A stretch of 64,000 nt of DNA from Caprella mutica (Eukaryota > Arthropoda > Malacostraca > Amphipoda > Caprellidae), in NCBI GenBank assembly GCA_947561585.1, contig CANNZV010000502.1:124001-188000 (forward strand), read 5' to 3'. The position numbers were made by a program, and so were the translations under genes. Numbering within the stretch: the first letter of the stretch is position 1; the number at the start of each line of letters is the position of its first letter. Under the pieces are notes generated by a model, which saw only the letters and a list, made by a program, of their open reading frames with translations, did not search any database and had not been told where the DNA came from. Positions 24,210 to 37,421 of the stretch are shown here, piece by piece.

Positions 24210-26280
24210 TATGATTACTTTATAAATACGTTAATTTGAATATTTCAATTTTACATGTACTCGATATATAATTATGTTGCAGAAATTAAACGGATATTAT
24301 TTCAGTGATGGTTGTTTCTTTTTATAGCAGCTTGCTTAATATATTACGTAGTGTAGGACCATATGTTTCGTCATAGTAAAATGTGACATAGTAAAATGTA
24401 ATAATCGGCCAAATAGTGGTCAGGAAATTGCTTTTATTTAGGCAAATACGTAGAAACAACATGAATATTTATGCGTTCTTACATCATAAGGAAATGGTTA
24501 GACTATCGGTATATATTATCAAACTATATGAATATTGCAATATGTAATACCTAACATTTACAGTCCTAAAATAAATTATAATTTTTAAGTAATTCTGTAA
24601 AAGTATAGGTTTTGAATAATAAAAGTCATTGAAATATGAAATAATCACAATACAACCTTTTTTTTTTAAAGAATATAAAATTATCAATGGCTCTAAAAAT
24701 CAGTCGGTCAAATTCTATATAAGTATACAAGAATTTCTTTTCTAGCCACTTTTAATTGACTATATAAGTTTATTTAATATTTTTATTGTCGGTATATAAT
24801 GAGCTTTTCACATCACTCTCTATTTAACTAAATCTTGGTACGAACTTTCACTGCATTTTCTTTTTAATTGCATCGTTATCTTCATTTTGCACTCTGGTAT
24901 CTCAGCAGAAACATCAGTGAAAGTTAGAGTTTGAACTGCCATATATTGTTGCTTACACTGTTCGTATTAAAAAAATAATGAAGTTTTATATAATATTGAA
25001 TATGTGTATATATTTAAATTGGTTAATGGTTAGATGATAAATTGTGAGACGTTAAGCCTTTACTGTTTTTGTGATCATTTTTAGTTATTTACATTTGATA
25101 TAGAAATAATTATTTTTTGAACTTTAATAAATTTGAAGGGTAACTCCTCTAATTTGTATCAGGATATAAAGATTTTTGTTTTTTAATTTTAAAATATTGA
25201 AAGCTGTTCAATTAAAGTTTCAATCTTAAAATATTTAAATAAACTTTTACTAAATTCCTCTTCCTTCAATTATTTGATACACTAAACATATATAATTTTC
25301 GATACAATAAAATCACAGTGGCATAAATCAATTATTTTAAATCGAGTTTCAAAGGGTAACTTTTCTAATTTCTAATTAAATTATTTCTTGTTTTTAATGG
25401 AAAGAAAATGTCCTTACAAAAATCTAGTTAGATTAAATTTTATTTTATTTTCAAATTAGTTTGGTTGTATCCACCCATTTATCGTGTTTTAATAAATAGA
25501 AATGAAATAATTTAATGGAGAAATTTATATATATTTGAAAAAAAATTTAGGGATAACTCTTCCATTTCTTAATACAATCTAATTTTTATGAAGCTAACAT
25601 CTCTATCCTAAATTATGTTTCTTCATCGAATTGATTATCATTTAATAGTTCATATCGATAGTCTATTGATGATAAATTGCATTTAGAAAGGTGTTTAATT
25701 TGTAACAATTTAAATTAACGATGGCTCATTATTTATATTCTATTAGTTGCTATAAGATCGAATAATAATTTTCAAAATTTCATTGCTAAACCCATAATCA
25801 GTTAATACCTAATAATTAATACTTGCTACGTAATTTTTTTATCTCTGTATGATTTAAAAATATTAATTAGATATACATGAATTAAAGATATTTAAATTCA
25901 GTTAGCACGTCGTTTATGTTTTGTCGTACATATACCTATTCGAATGTAATTCAAAAATAGCATATATAATTTTTCTTTACTGTTGACTTTTATTTCAAAT
26001 TAAAACGATCGGTTCATAAAATATTTTTGTAGAAAATGTATTTGTATCATTTTGAAAATAAATCTCATCGATATCTACGTACTATGTAGATAAACATTTT
26101 GAGTTACAATTAAGTAAAAAACGCAATTACGAATATTAAACCTAAAATTTGGTGTACTAAAAAATATTTAATCTTCGATCTAAAATTTAATTTCAAATTT
26201 CAAAAAGAAAATCTTCTAAAAAATTTTATAGTAGAAAAAGTAATAAATCTTCGATGATATTAAAAAATTAGTTTAGTTTA
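24210..26280. other. AT-rich intergenic DNA, nothing recognised
   Basis: No open frame with a recognisable domain and no clear repeat. The short minus frame at 24484-24687 is probably chance. Confidence 0.5.
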
Positions 26281-26309
26281 TTACTAGTATCCATTATACA
26301 AGCAGGTAT

Positions 26310-26545
26310 CCTGGATACAAGCAACTGGAGAGTGTACCACGTGGTATACACTTTAACCGCACCGTAGTCCTCCCGTTCCCTATCCTTGCCTTGAACCCCC
26401 TACAAAGTTCAAAATAGGCTCCAACAGCCGTGGGTGCAATTCATCACGTCGTACCTCGTCATCCGGTTGCCGTGGGGTGTAATTTACTTTTCCCATAGAA
26501 AGTCTTTACTGTTCTCACCTTCCAAGGTCGCCATGATACGTCTGT
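26310..26545. other. GC-richer island of unknown nature
   Basis: About 230 bases of much higher GC than the surroundings, e.g. CCGCACCGTAGTCCTCCCG and CCGGTTGCCGTGGGGTG. On the minus strand a short frame includes RQPDDEVRRDELHPRLLEPI, but it is soon closed by stops. It could be a transposon or SINE remnant; I do not recognise it. Confidence 0.4.
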
Positions 26546-26611
26546 GAACTTAATATAGGTAGTAAAGTTTTCTTTTTAAATATAGTCTAAATTCAGGTTC
26601 TGTATCTAAGA

Positions 26612-26640
26612 TATGGTGGGGCCATATATAAAATTAAATG
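26612..26640 (-). repeat. Single copy of the TATGGCCCCACCATA word
   Basis: ATATGGTGGGGCCATATATA occurs once, in reverse orientation relative to the tandem arrays. Confidence 0.7.
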
Positions 26641-28500
26641 GTGTCTTTATTTAATCCAATAATTTTCTTTTTGTCGATTAGTGAATACGAATACACGAAA
26701 TTAAATACACTATCATTGACATTAGATTAGGTGTTTTTTTACGTTTTTATTTACTCTCACGAGCCTTGAATGCAAAGTAATAAAAAATGTACAGAGAGAT
26801 AAAAAGGATCACAATTGACGGTAGCCTTCATCTTTGGGACTTGACTCACGCTATTAAATCCATTAACAACTTCGATGTTAAGAAGAAAACTAATTAATTT
26901 CTTTCTATAGTTACAAAAGAAGGTCTGGAATTAGTGTTGTCGAGTATATTTTTTTATATATCTGAAAAACTGAATAATGTCAATTTCACATATTCATTCA
27001 ATGATAAATCTAAATGAAATGACAGTCATTAAATCGTGAAGGCACATATTAGTTGTTATAAATTCTTGAATTATAGTTAAATATCATACATAAATCATCG
27101 ATAATTATTGCCGATTGAAATCCGGCTATTATATTTTGTGACTGGAAAGCAGCAACAAAAAGTGAAATTTCCCGAGGTGTCAAGCAATCATTTTCACGGC
27201 AAATTAAAGCAGTTATTGTTGTCTAATATCAGCCTTACTTTAGTACCTAATAGAGGAAGTTTAAAGTCAATGTCAGAGTAATGGACTTTCATGCTGTTTT
27301 CTAATGGATATATTATCGAAACCGATGCTGATTAGTAATAACTAATAAACGATGACGTATCGTTAATTGATATCTATTCGATAACACTAGATTTAATTGA
27401 AAACTTTATAAATAATTATTTTAATTTCACATGGTTTAAAAAATGTCTAATAAAAATGGTGCTAAACTAAAACAATAAAATTTCTATTTTTATTACAATT
27501 GCAATGTTATAGGAAATTAATTTTTCTAGAAATTTGAAAAAATTTCACCAATACTGGAGGACATGTTAAATACCATATTTTATGAAATTTACATTGATAT
27601 GATAATATATAATGCAGATGTTATCCAATTATTTCATTAGTAATTTCAGGTACCTATAGTATCAATTTTTTAAATATTTTAATCGTGCAAACCTATCAAT
27701 ATTAGATAATATTTAATTGCATCTACATCCCAGGTAACAATGATTCTTGGGCCAATGTTGTCCCAAAATTGGCCCAAGAAAAATTGCTACCTTGGTTATA
27801 TCTATTCTGAAACTCGAGTAAGTAAAAGTTTTTCCAACAAAAAAATTAATTTATATATAAATATAATTATTCAATAGCTTCGGACACTAATCTAATTCAT
27901 CTTATTATGAATTAGATAACTTAATACAGATATTGTTTTCAGAGTATGTGTCAATATGTCAATAATTAGCAACACAGTTTATGTTTAGTTGACTGAACAC
28001 TCACTCAGTCTGGCTGTTTATTCACGTGGGTGACTCTCTTATTTCACGGTTCAGAGAAATTGAGACAATGCTTGCCTGAGTGATTTGCATGATTTGGGAG
28101 CTGTTATCTTGCTGGTTCTGACGCCTGAAAGTTGTGACTTGAAAAGTATTGAAATTGCTGATTCACTCGGTCGGAAAATTAGAATGACCGATCGTCCGGG
28201 TTCGATTGGCGATTCTAATCGATGATAAAAAGATCATCAGCGATAAATGATTCGTCAAAAAAAAACTATTTTTCAGAAATTCAAAACACAGTTTTTCGTT
28301 CTTCGTCGGACATAATCGACTAGAAAATTTTGACGAAAATATCGAAAATTATGATATTTCAAGTTGGAATACGATCAATATTAACCTAATGGACAATGAC
28401 AGACGATCTGCCAAAATGTAAATTTTCTGCTAGTATTTATAACTATTTCGATAAAGGGTTAATTGAAATCCTATGATTAGATGTAAGGTTCATATCAGTT
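26641..28500. other. AT-rich intergenic DNA with one short hairpin
   Basis: No gene seen. The only clear structure is the hairpin at 27729-27795. Confidence 0.5.
27729..27795. mobile_element. 67-bp hairpin CCCAGGTAACAATGATTCTT ... CTACCTTGG
   Basis: CTTGGGCCAATGTTG pairs with AAAATTGGCCCAAG. It is of the same style as 20367-20444 and 31567-31634. Confidence 0.65.
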
Positions 28501-28513
28501 TATTATATATATT

Positions 28514-28778
28514 TACTAGTGTACTTTCCCGTTAAAAATAACAGGTTATCATCAATACAAATTTATTACCCGTTATTAGGTTACTTTTAATGAATTAAAT
28601 TATATTTTAATTTTCTGCACAGTTCAATTTATTTCATAGATAAAATACATTTAAATTTGAATAAAAACAGGGGAATATAAATATCAAGTCAATATATTCC
28701 CGTGCGTATCACAGCTACATTCTTCATGTTTAATACCCGTCGTTTAAAAGCAGACACCAAATAAATAAATAAACACAC
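28514..28778 (-). mobile_element. MITE-like repeat ending in CCCGTTA...AACGGG, copy 2
   Basis: Reverse-complement match to 12671-12919, including TATTCCCGTGCGTATCACAG and TTCTTCATGTTTAATACCCG. Confidence 0.8.
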
Positions 28779-29102
28779 GAGGGAAATCATTAGTATAGAT
28801 GTTCATATTTATTTAATATTCGTTTAAGCTGCACTTAAGCTTCGACTGACATCATTGAAGCTTTTCTCATCTTTCTGTTGTTTATTAAATATTGGCAATT
28901 AAATAAAAAAGTGGTAGGTATCATAGTTACTTATTGCTTTGTTATAATTCAGCAGTCTCATCGCATTTTCTTCTCGGTTTCTGACCAAAATAAAGAAAAT
29001 TTGGACAAAAAAGAAGTTTTGAAGCACTGTTCGATTATATAATAATTAATAATATGACATATAATAATTTGAAGCGCTGTTTGAAACGATAATCTTGTTA
29101 TA

Positions 29103-29282
29103 CAGGGTGACCCACAAAAAACTTATAATTATTGTATTTATAAGTAGTTGAAAATGAGTTATAGTGAATTTAAAAATTAGATTTTTTTTCATGTATCCAT
29201 TCTACCACCGCCACTGCAAGCTTGTACGTGTACAATATTTATATTAATTTATACTGGGTACACTCTTTTGTGGGTTACACTG
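29103..29282. mobile_element. 180-bp mariner-type MITE, copy 2
   Basis: CAGGGTGACCCACAAAA and TTTTGTGGGTTACACTG are the ends, with TA on both sides. It is a diverged copy of 23417-23621. Confidence 0.85.
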
Positions 29283-29289
29283 TATAAGA

Positions 29290-30010
29290 AAACAATCATG
29301 TTATATTTTTATGTTAAATAAAAAGGAAATTATGCTATTAAATAAGTCAATGCAAGTATTTCTATCTCATTTCTATTTATTACATTTAATATTTCAACTA
29401 TTTATGATAGCACATTTTTAATATTTAATAAAAATAAGAGAAGGCGAAGAATAGGACCTTTACCGAATATTTATTAGAAAATTTAACTAATTGAATTAAA
29501 TACACAACTATATCTGACATTTAGTGAACATCTATAAGAAGTGTCACTACCACAAACTTTATAAAATGATTGATTTATAAATTCGATAATCAGACTAGAT
29601 AAAATTATGATTTTTCTTCAAAAATAACAAATGTTTTTGTAAAAAAAAATTTGTTTTAATCAAAATATTTCTCTTAATATTTTTTTAAATATTAATTTTA
29701 TTGAAAATTATATTTTTTAATTAAAAATATCTCGTATCTTAGTTATATCGTTGAAACTCAGGGAAAGATGGTAAAATATTATTCCCATGAATATACAGTT
29801 TAAAATTATGATTTTGAGAATGTGATTTTTGTAACTATAGAATTAGAAAAATAAAAAATCACAGTAATATACATGTTGTGAGAAAATTCGTATGCATTTA
29901 TTTTCACTATTGTCCCAAACTGAATAATTTTATTTATTTATTCTTTATTTTCTAATTATTTTAATTTATTTATTCATCTTATATTAATCTTTTTTTTACC
30001 TATTATTTTA
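29290..30010. other. AT-rich DNA, nothing recognised
   Basis: No repeat or open frame of note. Confidence 0.5.
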
Positions 30011-30035
30011 ATTATGGTGCGTCATATTCTATGAT

Positions 30036-30660
30036 CTGACTAGGTTTTATGGTCAAACTATGATTACGTTTTATAGTCAAACTATGACTATGTTTTATGG
30101 TCAAACTATAACTAGGTTTTATGGTCAAACTATGATTACGTTTTATAGTCAAACTATGACTAGGTTTTATAGTCAAACTATGACTAGGTTTTAAAGTCAA
30201 ACTATGACTAGGTTTTATAGTCAAACTATGACTAGGTTTTATAGTCAAACTATGACTAGGTTTTAAATTCAAACTATGACTAGGTTTTATAGTCAAACTA
30301 TGACTATGTTTTATAGTCAAACTATGACTAGGTTTTATAGTCAAACTATGACTAGGTTTTATAGTCAAACTATGACTATGTTTTATGGTCAAACTATGAC
30401 TTGGTTTTTTGGACAAACTATGACTAGGTTTTATGGTCAAACTATGACTAGGTTTTATAGTCAAACTATGACTAGGTTCTATAGTCAAACTATGACTAGG
30501 TTCTATAGTCAAACTATGACTAGGTTTTATTGTCAAACTATGACTAGGTTCTATAGTCAAACTATGACTAGGTTCTATAGTCAAACTATGACTAGGTTCT
30601 ATAGTCAAACTATGACTAGGTTCAATAGTCAAACTATGACTAGGTTTTATAGTCAAACTA
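30036..30660 (+). repeat. 24-bp minisatellite CTATGACTAGGTTTTATAGT + CAAA
   Basis: About 26 units. The unit length keeps both strands open: plus TMTRFYSQ, minus SLTIKPSH. There is no start context or domain on either strand. Confidence 0.95.
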
Positions 30661-31566
30661 GGAAGAATTTACTATTAATTCAACATTTCAAACTTAGTAA
30701 CCTCGATTTTATTCAAATAATCACATTTAGATACCTTTTTTTCAGTTCCTTCACCTTTTTCAGTCTGAATAGCACCAGGTTTTGTTGAGGTTTAAATCAT
30801 TTCCTCGATAGTGACACTTACTGGCGATAAAATTATTTCACTGAAATAATCTGCTCAGTGACTCAGCATGTTTTACCACCTTGAAAACGCAAGACAGTTT
30901 ACCTAATTCTCAGGCAATTTGTAAACAAATGCGCTCTGTAGAATTAGTTTCTTTAGAAACTTTGTGCTCTATGCTAATTACTTCTCTTAATTAGGTTGTA
31001 AAATGTTGGGTTGAATCAGGATCAGAAATATTAAGATCAGGATTATTTAACACAAAATAAAAATAATAGGAAAACGAATATTAAGAACAAGAACAAAAAT
31101 AATAGGATAAAGAATATTTAGAACAATAATATTAATGCAATGATATTTTTATTGTTAATTCTCCAATCTTCGACATCGATTTTTTTGCCTGGGGATTTTA
31201 ACGCATCTTAAAAAATCATCCAAAAAATGGAATAAATTCAAATAATATCCGACAATTATTTTCAAATATTTTCCAATGCTTTTAATATTTAAAACATTAA
31301 TTATATTCTGAATTACTTAAAGTACCTGACATTCCTGAATGTCAAGAAATTATAAAAAGATATGTATAGTGAAGGAACATAGCCAAAATATAAATATGAA
31401 TGTAATCAGGAATCAAAATGAATGTACAATCTTTTTCTTCAGCGTCATATCAGTATTACGTACTATTTTTATTTTCAGATTATCAAAAACTTTGACACCA
31501 TTTAAAAAATGTACGTGAAATTAAATTTTATTTGATTTTAAGATTAATAATTTAAGATTAATAATT

Positions 31567-31634
31567 CCCAGGGAAGAAGGATTATTCCTGGGATTTTCCC
31601 TTAATATCCCAGGAATAAATCCTTGTTGCCTAGG
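31567..31634. mobile_element. 68-bp hairpin with CCCAGG/CCTAGG ends
   Basis: GGATTATTCCTGGGATTTTC pairs with the right side AATATCCCAGGAATAAATCC. Confidence 0.65.
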
Positions 31635-31665
31635 TAAATTGTACATTATTATGTGTACATATATA

Positions 31666-31848
31666 CAATAGAACTCCTCTATAGTGAATCAGTTAGGATG
31701 TACCCTCTATAGTGAACAAATTTTCTTTAGTCTGCCAATAAATTACCTCCAGTTTTCTAAAACTGATGGCATTTCATCACAGACTAAAGAAAATTTCTTC
31801 ACTATACGTTGTACATCCTAACTGATTCACTATAGAGGAGTTCAACTG
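31666..31848. mobile_element. 183-bp mariner-type MITE with long inverted ends
   Basis: GAACTCCTCTATAGTGAATC on the left is matched exactly by GATTCACTATAGAGGAGTTC on the right, and the arms continue through AGTTAGGATGTA. Further inside, TTTTCTTTAGTCTG pairs with CAGACTAAAGAAAA. TA flanks both ends (31664-31665, 31849-31850). Confidence 0.9.
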
Positions 31849-32224
31849 TACTCAGTCACAGCCACATTAATTCTACCATCACATTCTTTCTTATGCTGAA
31901 TGTAATTCTAGCACCTTTCTAGTTACTTTTTCACCTAGTTGTGAGTTGTAAATAGTGACACACATCAATCACCAGTCCTGACACAATATCGACACACTGT
32001 TTCACTATCTATTACAGTAACAGGTTTTATTATCGCTACTTGCATCACTATAGATTATACGGCGAAAACTGCTTTAAGATGGCGACTTTTATTTGGTTGT
32101 AATCTTTTATTGCATGTAAACTTTATAGGTTATTTATTTAATATTATATATGTTTTTTAGTTAAACTTTAATTTTTGTATGCTATTTTGATCATATTTAT
32201 ATGATAAAAAATATCACAAGTTCT

Positions 32225-32381
32225 ACAGGGTAACGACTCAATTACCAACTGTTTACAGTTACCGTAAAGTGAGTGGTACGTCATGATAGGTTAAGAACTA
32301 TTTTCAACATACAGCAATGACTGATGTTAACGCCCCTTGTACGGTAACTGAGAGCATACGGTAATTGAGTAGTTACCCTGT
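32225..32381. mobile_element. 157-bp TIR MITE
   Basis: ACAGGGTAACGACTCAATTA with CC on the left pairs with GGTAATTGAGTAGTTACCCT and GT on the right. No coding content. Confidence 0.85.
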
Positions 32382-32809
32382 TCACTGAAACAATAAAAGG
32401 TCACTATAGAGACCAATGTTCAACAAATGGTGAATTAACTATCATCATATCTCCTTCACATTATTGTTATATAATAAGTAATAATAAATAAATAATTCCA
32501 AATCGTTGTGACACAGAATTGACATTAATAAGCTATCATTTAATTAATATATATCATTAAATGTAAATATACTATTATTATATAATACACATACTATTAT
32601 CATTGAATGTATGTATAGTATAAATAACCATTGAATATAATCATGCTATAGATCTTATTGCTGTAATTACATCACATATGGAAGTATGAAAGTACGTATG
32701 ATAATTATAACTCTACTTCTCTGGGTACAGATTGTATAGTTTTTACTTTCACTGTCACTTGTATAATTAGTAGTGACAGATTAATGACGCTTTGAATTCA
32801 TTATTCTGT

Positions 32810-33035
32810 TATTAATTAATTTATTAGTTAATTATTATTAATTAAATTATTAGTTAATTGTTGTTAATTAATTTATTAGTTAATTGTTATCAATTAAATT
32901 ATTAGTTAATTGTCATTAATTAATTTATTAGTTAATTGTTATTAATTAAATTATTAGTTAATTGTTATTAATTAATTTATCAGTTAATTGTTATTTATCA
33001 ATTTATTAGTTAATTATTATTAATTATTAATGTTA
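32810..33035 (+). repeat. 26-bp AT-only minisatellite TTATTAGTTAATTGTTATTA
   Basis: About eight units whose ends alternate between ATTAAT and ATTAAA, suggesting a 52-base higher period. Confidence 0.85.
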
Positions 33036-33133
33036 TTATAGATTTTACTAATTTATTTCGGTGAACATTTTTGAATAGGAACACTTATTTAATAAACTAA
33101 TTTAAATTATAAATAAATACTTATTAGGAAATG

Positions 33134-33255
33134 GGGTAAGTTCCGAGTTATTGGACGGTTCCAAATTTTGATCATAAGAAAAACTTATATACTTATTACT
33201 TTTTTCTATTATATGATCGAAAATGTGGAACCTACCGATAACTCGGAACTTACCC
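33134..33255. mobile_element. 122-bp complete short palindromic MITE
   Basis: GGGTAAGTTCCGAGTTATTG pairs with CGATAACTCGGAACTTACCC. It lacks the GTATCCATGATACC centre, so it is an internally shortened member of the family at 9.7 kb. Confidence 0.85.
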
Positions 33256-33559
33256 AATAAGAGTAGCATTTAATTGTCCCTGAAAAAATTATGATTTTTG
33301 TGAAAAAAATATATCTAAATAGTTTAAATTCAGGGAAAAACGATAAAATATTTTTCCAACAGTGGTAAGTTTCACTATTTCCTGATAGAAGTGAAAATGA
33401 TGATTTTTGGTAATTGTAGCTATTCGATTAATATGCATATGTAAAATGCAGTGAAATGTTCTATATATCACTAACCTAATTGTTATGTTTTTTATTTAAA
33501 AATTTTCTGGCATTAACCTGAAGTAAAAGTATATTTGATTAATAGGTGATTGAGAGAAG

Positions 33560-34305
33560 ACCCCCTCTCAATCTTCTATGGCCCCACCATAACTTTCTCT
33601 CTCAATCTTCTATGACCCCAACATAACTTTCCCTCTCAATCTTCTATGACCCCACCATAACCTTCCCTCCCAATCTTCTATGACCCCACCATTACTTTCC
33701 CTCTTAATCTTCTATGGCCCCACCATAACTTTCTCTCTCAATCTTCTATGACCCCACCATAACTTTCCCTCTCAATCTTCTATGACCCCACCATAACCTT
33801 CCCTCCCAATCTTCTATGACCCCACCATTACTTTCCCTCTTAATCTTCTATGGCCCCACCATAACTTTCTCTCTCAATCTTCTATGACCCCACCATAACT
33901 TTCCCTCTCAATCTTCTATGACCCCACCATAACTTTCCCTCTCAATCTTCTATGACCCCACCATAACTTTCCCTCTCAATCTTCTATGACCCCACCATAA
34001 CTTTCCCTCTCAATCTTCTATGACCCCACCATAACTTTCCCTCTCAATCTTCTAGGCCCCACCATAACTTTCTCTCTCAATCTTCTATGACCCCACCATA
34101 ACCTTCCCTCCCAATCTTCTATGACCCCACCATAACCTTCCCTCTCAATCTTCTATGAACCCACCATAACTTTCCCTCTCAATCTTCTATGGCCCCACCA
34201 TAACTTTATCTCTCAATCTTCTATGACCCCACCATAACTTTCCCTCTCAATCTTCTATGGACCCACCATAACTTTCCCTCCCAATCTTCTATGACTCCAC
34301 CATAT
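33560..34305 (+). repeat. Third tandem array of the TCTTCTATGRCCCCACCATA word, 34-bp unit
   Basis: About 22 units of CTTCTATGACCCCACCATAA plus CTTTCCCTCTCAAT. The variant CCTTCCCTCCCAATC recurs at 33661 and 33797, four units (136 bases) apart, indicating block duplication. Confidence 0.95.
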
Positions 34306-34742
34306 CTTCTTTTCTCAGTATATAGCAAGCCATTGACGCTCCACTATTGTCGAAATCTCGATTTGTTTTTCCCTACACTTTTTTGCAGACTATTTTAGCT
34401 ATTTAGATCGCGTTCACACCATTAGATAAGCGTGTGACGGTGACGCAATGCGCTATCGGAATGACGCAATAGATGCGCATTGTGTTAACAAACAAATGAA
34501 TAAATATAAGTGTCTTTGATTTTGCTCTATCAAAATCAAGGTTATCAGTTGAACTATGGTTACAAACAGACGGTAAATCTTCTACTGAATGAAATGTAAC
34601 TATAGTTAGAAAAAGATATCAAGACTCTTTACTGAATTAAATGTTAGTTAATAATAGACGTTAAACCATCTTACTGAATTAAATTTAACATATAGTTATG
34701 AAGAAGAATTTCAGTATGCTCTTTTTAATAATGACGCATTTG

Positions 34743-35003
34743 GGGCCATGTCACACGAGCGTTTTTGCAGCGATTTCAACGCTTCAAAACCGTTGCCTAA
34801 CATGTATACGTATGGAATGGGTTTAACAATGGTTTTTTGCACGGCGTGCAAACACGCCGTGCAAAAACGCCGTGCAAACACGCCGTGCAAAAACGCCGTG
34901 CAAACACGCCGTGCAAAAACGCCGTGCAAACACGCCGTGCAAAAACGCCGTGCAAAAACGCCGTGCAAAAACGCCGTGCAAAAACGCTCGTGTCACAGTG
35001 CCC
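34743..35003. mobile_element. TIR MITE with a 13-bp internal minisatellite, copy 3
   Basis: Ends GGGCCATGTCACACGAGCG and CGCTCGTGTCACAGTGCCC are near-perfect complements. Inside, 34845-34988 is a run of about eleven 13-base units, CGCCGTGCAAAAA or CGCCGTGCAAACA, in partly strict alternation. The Cys/Arg-rich frames here on both strands are repeat products. Confidence 0.85.
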
Positions 35004-35520
35004 TTATCTTCTTTAATACCTGATACATTAATCATTAGAATTGATAAGAAAACAATGTTTAATTAATTAACATTAACATTAATTTATCTTAAATTATTTA
35101 AGGTTTACTATTACAAAAGTATTGGTAAAAACTTATATGGCGAATTGCATTTTCCTTTGTAAAATCTAGTTAATAGCTTAAAAATTACTTAATCATTGAA
35201 TTAATTTTAATCTTTTCATTTAAAAACTAAATATATACGGAATATTGCAATTCGCGCTACAACTTTTTGCCAACTCTTTGAACTTTGGTATATAAACTTT
35301 TTTAGATCTACCAACCGAAAGTGAAACTCGGAGTCAGTCTCTCTACCTATTTTTAAATAGTGGTACCTAGTGTACACGCCCAGACATAGTTTTAAATTTC
35401 TGAAGCCCAAAATCCTATTCAAAATTCATAAAACGATTCACCCTTTGAAAATTAACAAAAAATTGTTTAATATCATTGTAACAGATGAATTTATGGAATC
35501 ATTCTTGCGAATCTTCATAA

Positions 35521-35844
35521 ATGATTAATCTTTTTAGCTATTTATTCTTTTCCAAAAGAAGAGCGGTAACAAAGAACAATCTTGACCCAATTGGAGATCA
35601 CTTGTCATTCATGCTTATAAATCTTCTACTAAATACTCTTTGTAAGACCAGAGCATCTCATAATCTTTACCCGCCCTCGTACTTGAAGGTGGAACATGTA
35701 CCGTATAAGGTTCAACTCGTGATGTGGGAATCTGTCTTCTCTGTAATATACTTGTTAGGAATTCATCCAAAGAAACTTATAACCGATTACAAACGATGGT
35801 TAAAATATAATTTATATTCAACATATCTTTCGACGAAATTCTAA
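35521..35844 (+). CDS. Doubtful 107-codon open frame
   Basis: The frame is longer than most chance frames in this AT-rich DNA and is not built on a tandem repeat. It contains PSYLKVEHVPYKVQLVMWES and YLLGIHPKKLITDYKRW. I recognise no domain. A polypyrimidine-rich stretch near 35548 could be an acceptor, so it might be a lone exon or transposon relic, or chance. Confidence 0.2.
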   Translation: MINLFSYLFFSKRRAVTKNNLDPIGDHLSFMLINLLLNTLCKTRASHNLYPPSYLKVEHVPYKVQLVMWESVFSVIYLLGIHPKKLITDYKRWLKYNLYSTYLSTKF

Positions 35845-37421
35845 CCGTAATTAAACATAAGTTTAAACCATTGCAGTTTATCATCATCTTCTGAAATTCC
35901 TGAAAAATAAATTCTATCGATAATTTTGAAATTATATTTTAATTACGAACAATATTTACCGTATTCGATAATATTTCAATATCAGTATATTGTATACTTA
36001 ACAACTGGGGATATATAACGGAATGTTCTGCAGACTTGAATAGCTAACTATAACTAATTTGATCATCATCATCATGTTGCATAAATCAGTTAAAGGTATA
36101 AATTCCATACGTTCCTTTTCATGGTAAATAACTTAGAGAGTGAAAGGATTATTTGCACTATATAAGCATTTCTTCTAACTGCTTATTTGTCATAGGAAGT
36201 GTCCACCCTAGAATGTTTTCATCTATTTTATTGTTGTAGTATACACCCTAGATTAAGTGTGAGGTTGCTACAAAATCTACCTTCATTACAACTATCAAGT
36301 TTCCAACTTAAGTAAATTACAAATTTCATACCTAAACAAAAATGAATTTTTTACTTCTAGATCAGTTAGAAATTGATAAACACCTGGTCGCTAAAACTTA
36401 TGAATATTACTTCACATACTTAATTATTAATACCGTCATATACTTCTATTCGGTAGAACAAAAACTATAACCACATCGTGCGATCAATTAAATTTCCATT
36501 TTAGTTTAAAAAATTGATTCTACCTTCTGAGAGTGGATGGCACCTATTTTGTGTATAGTTTCTAGAAAGTGTTGTGTAGCAATCGTGGTTGTAGATGTTC
36601 CCAATAAGTCGTTTGCTCTCGACCACAAGCTACCTAGGTACGTACATCTAGGTACGGCTTTCACTTTCTCCACTGACCTTAGCATATCCGAACTCTCTTT
36701 TATCAACCTATACGCTTCATTTAACCGTTATAATGTATTGCTATTTATGAATTAATGTGTTCTGATTGACGGAAGGCATTCTAGCTATCCTTGCAGGGAC
36801 ACTTAAAGGACAACTGTGTAGGTTTATTGGAGAGTATAAATCCGGCTCAGAGATTTCTCCACGGGTCCTGCTGAATGAAGAAGAAGGTTATTGCATTTAT
36901 ACATTTTAGTTAGTCGACAGGCAGGAAACTTTCTAGCATTTTCACATATAATTACTTAAAAGAAAACCAGTAGGTTTATATAGCATTTGTTCGTGATTAT
37001 ACCTTATAATTGTAATTCTGAATTTATTTTTAACATCGAGTTAAATTTTTTAAAGGAGTTATCATTTAATATATCATAATTTTAACAATTTAAAAATAAG
37101 AATAATGATGTGCAAAACTTTTCTGTTTATATTCATATATTAAAACTTTTATATTTTCATATATATATTATTTTGAAATTTGTTTTCCACAAAAAGTACA
37201 TGATTTATTCATAAATTCTAAAGTTCATTATATTACGTTATTCATATTTTAAAATCTTGTTTTAAAATATTCATTTTCTTTTTTCTCTTAAATGAAAATA
37301 GTCTATTTACCTTTTCAAGGAATGCGACTACACTCTCTTCAAAAAATGATAAATTTGTCTAGTCACGATAACTAAAATTTCACTAATATTGTAATTTTAT
37401 TTTTGGATAAATTGAAATCTA

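Noticed and set aside
28170..28230. GGGTTCGATTGG resembling a tRNA B box
   Set aside because: No acceptor stem, D arm or A box could be placed around it.
30012..30788. 214- and 170-codon frames encoding SLTIKPSH and TMTRFYSQ
   Set aside because: Product of a 24-base minisatellite, open on both strands.
34711..35066. Cys/Arg-rich overlapping frames on both strands
   Set aside because: They lie inside a TIR MITE with 13-base repeats; 39 bases is a multiple of three, which produces frames in several phases.
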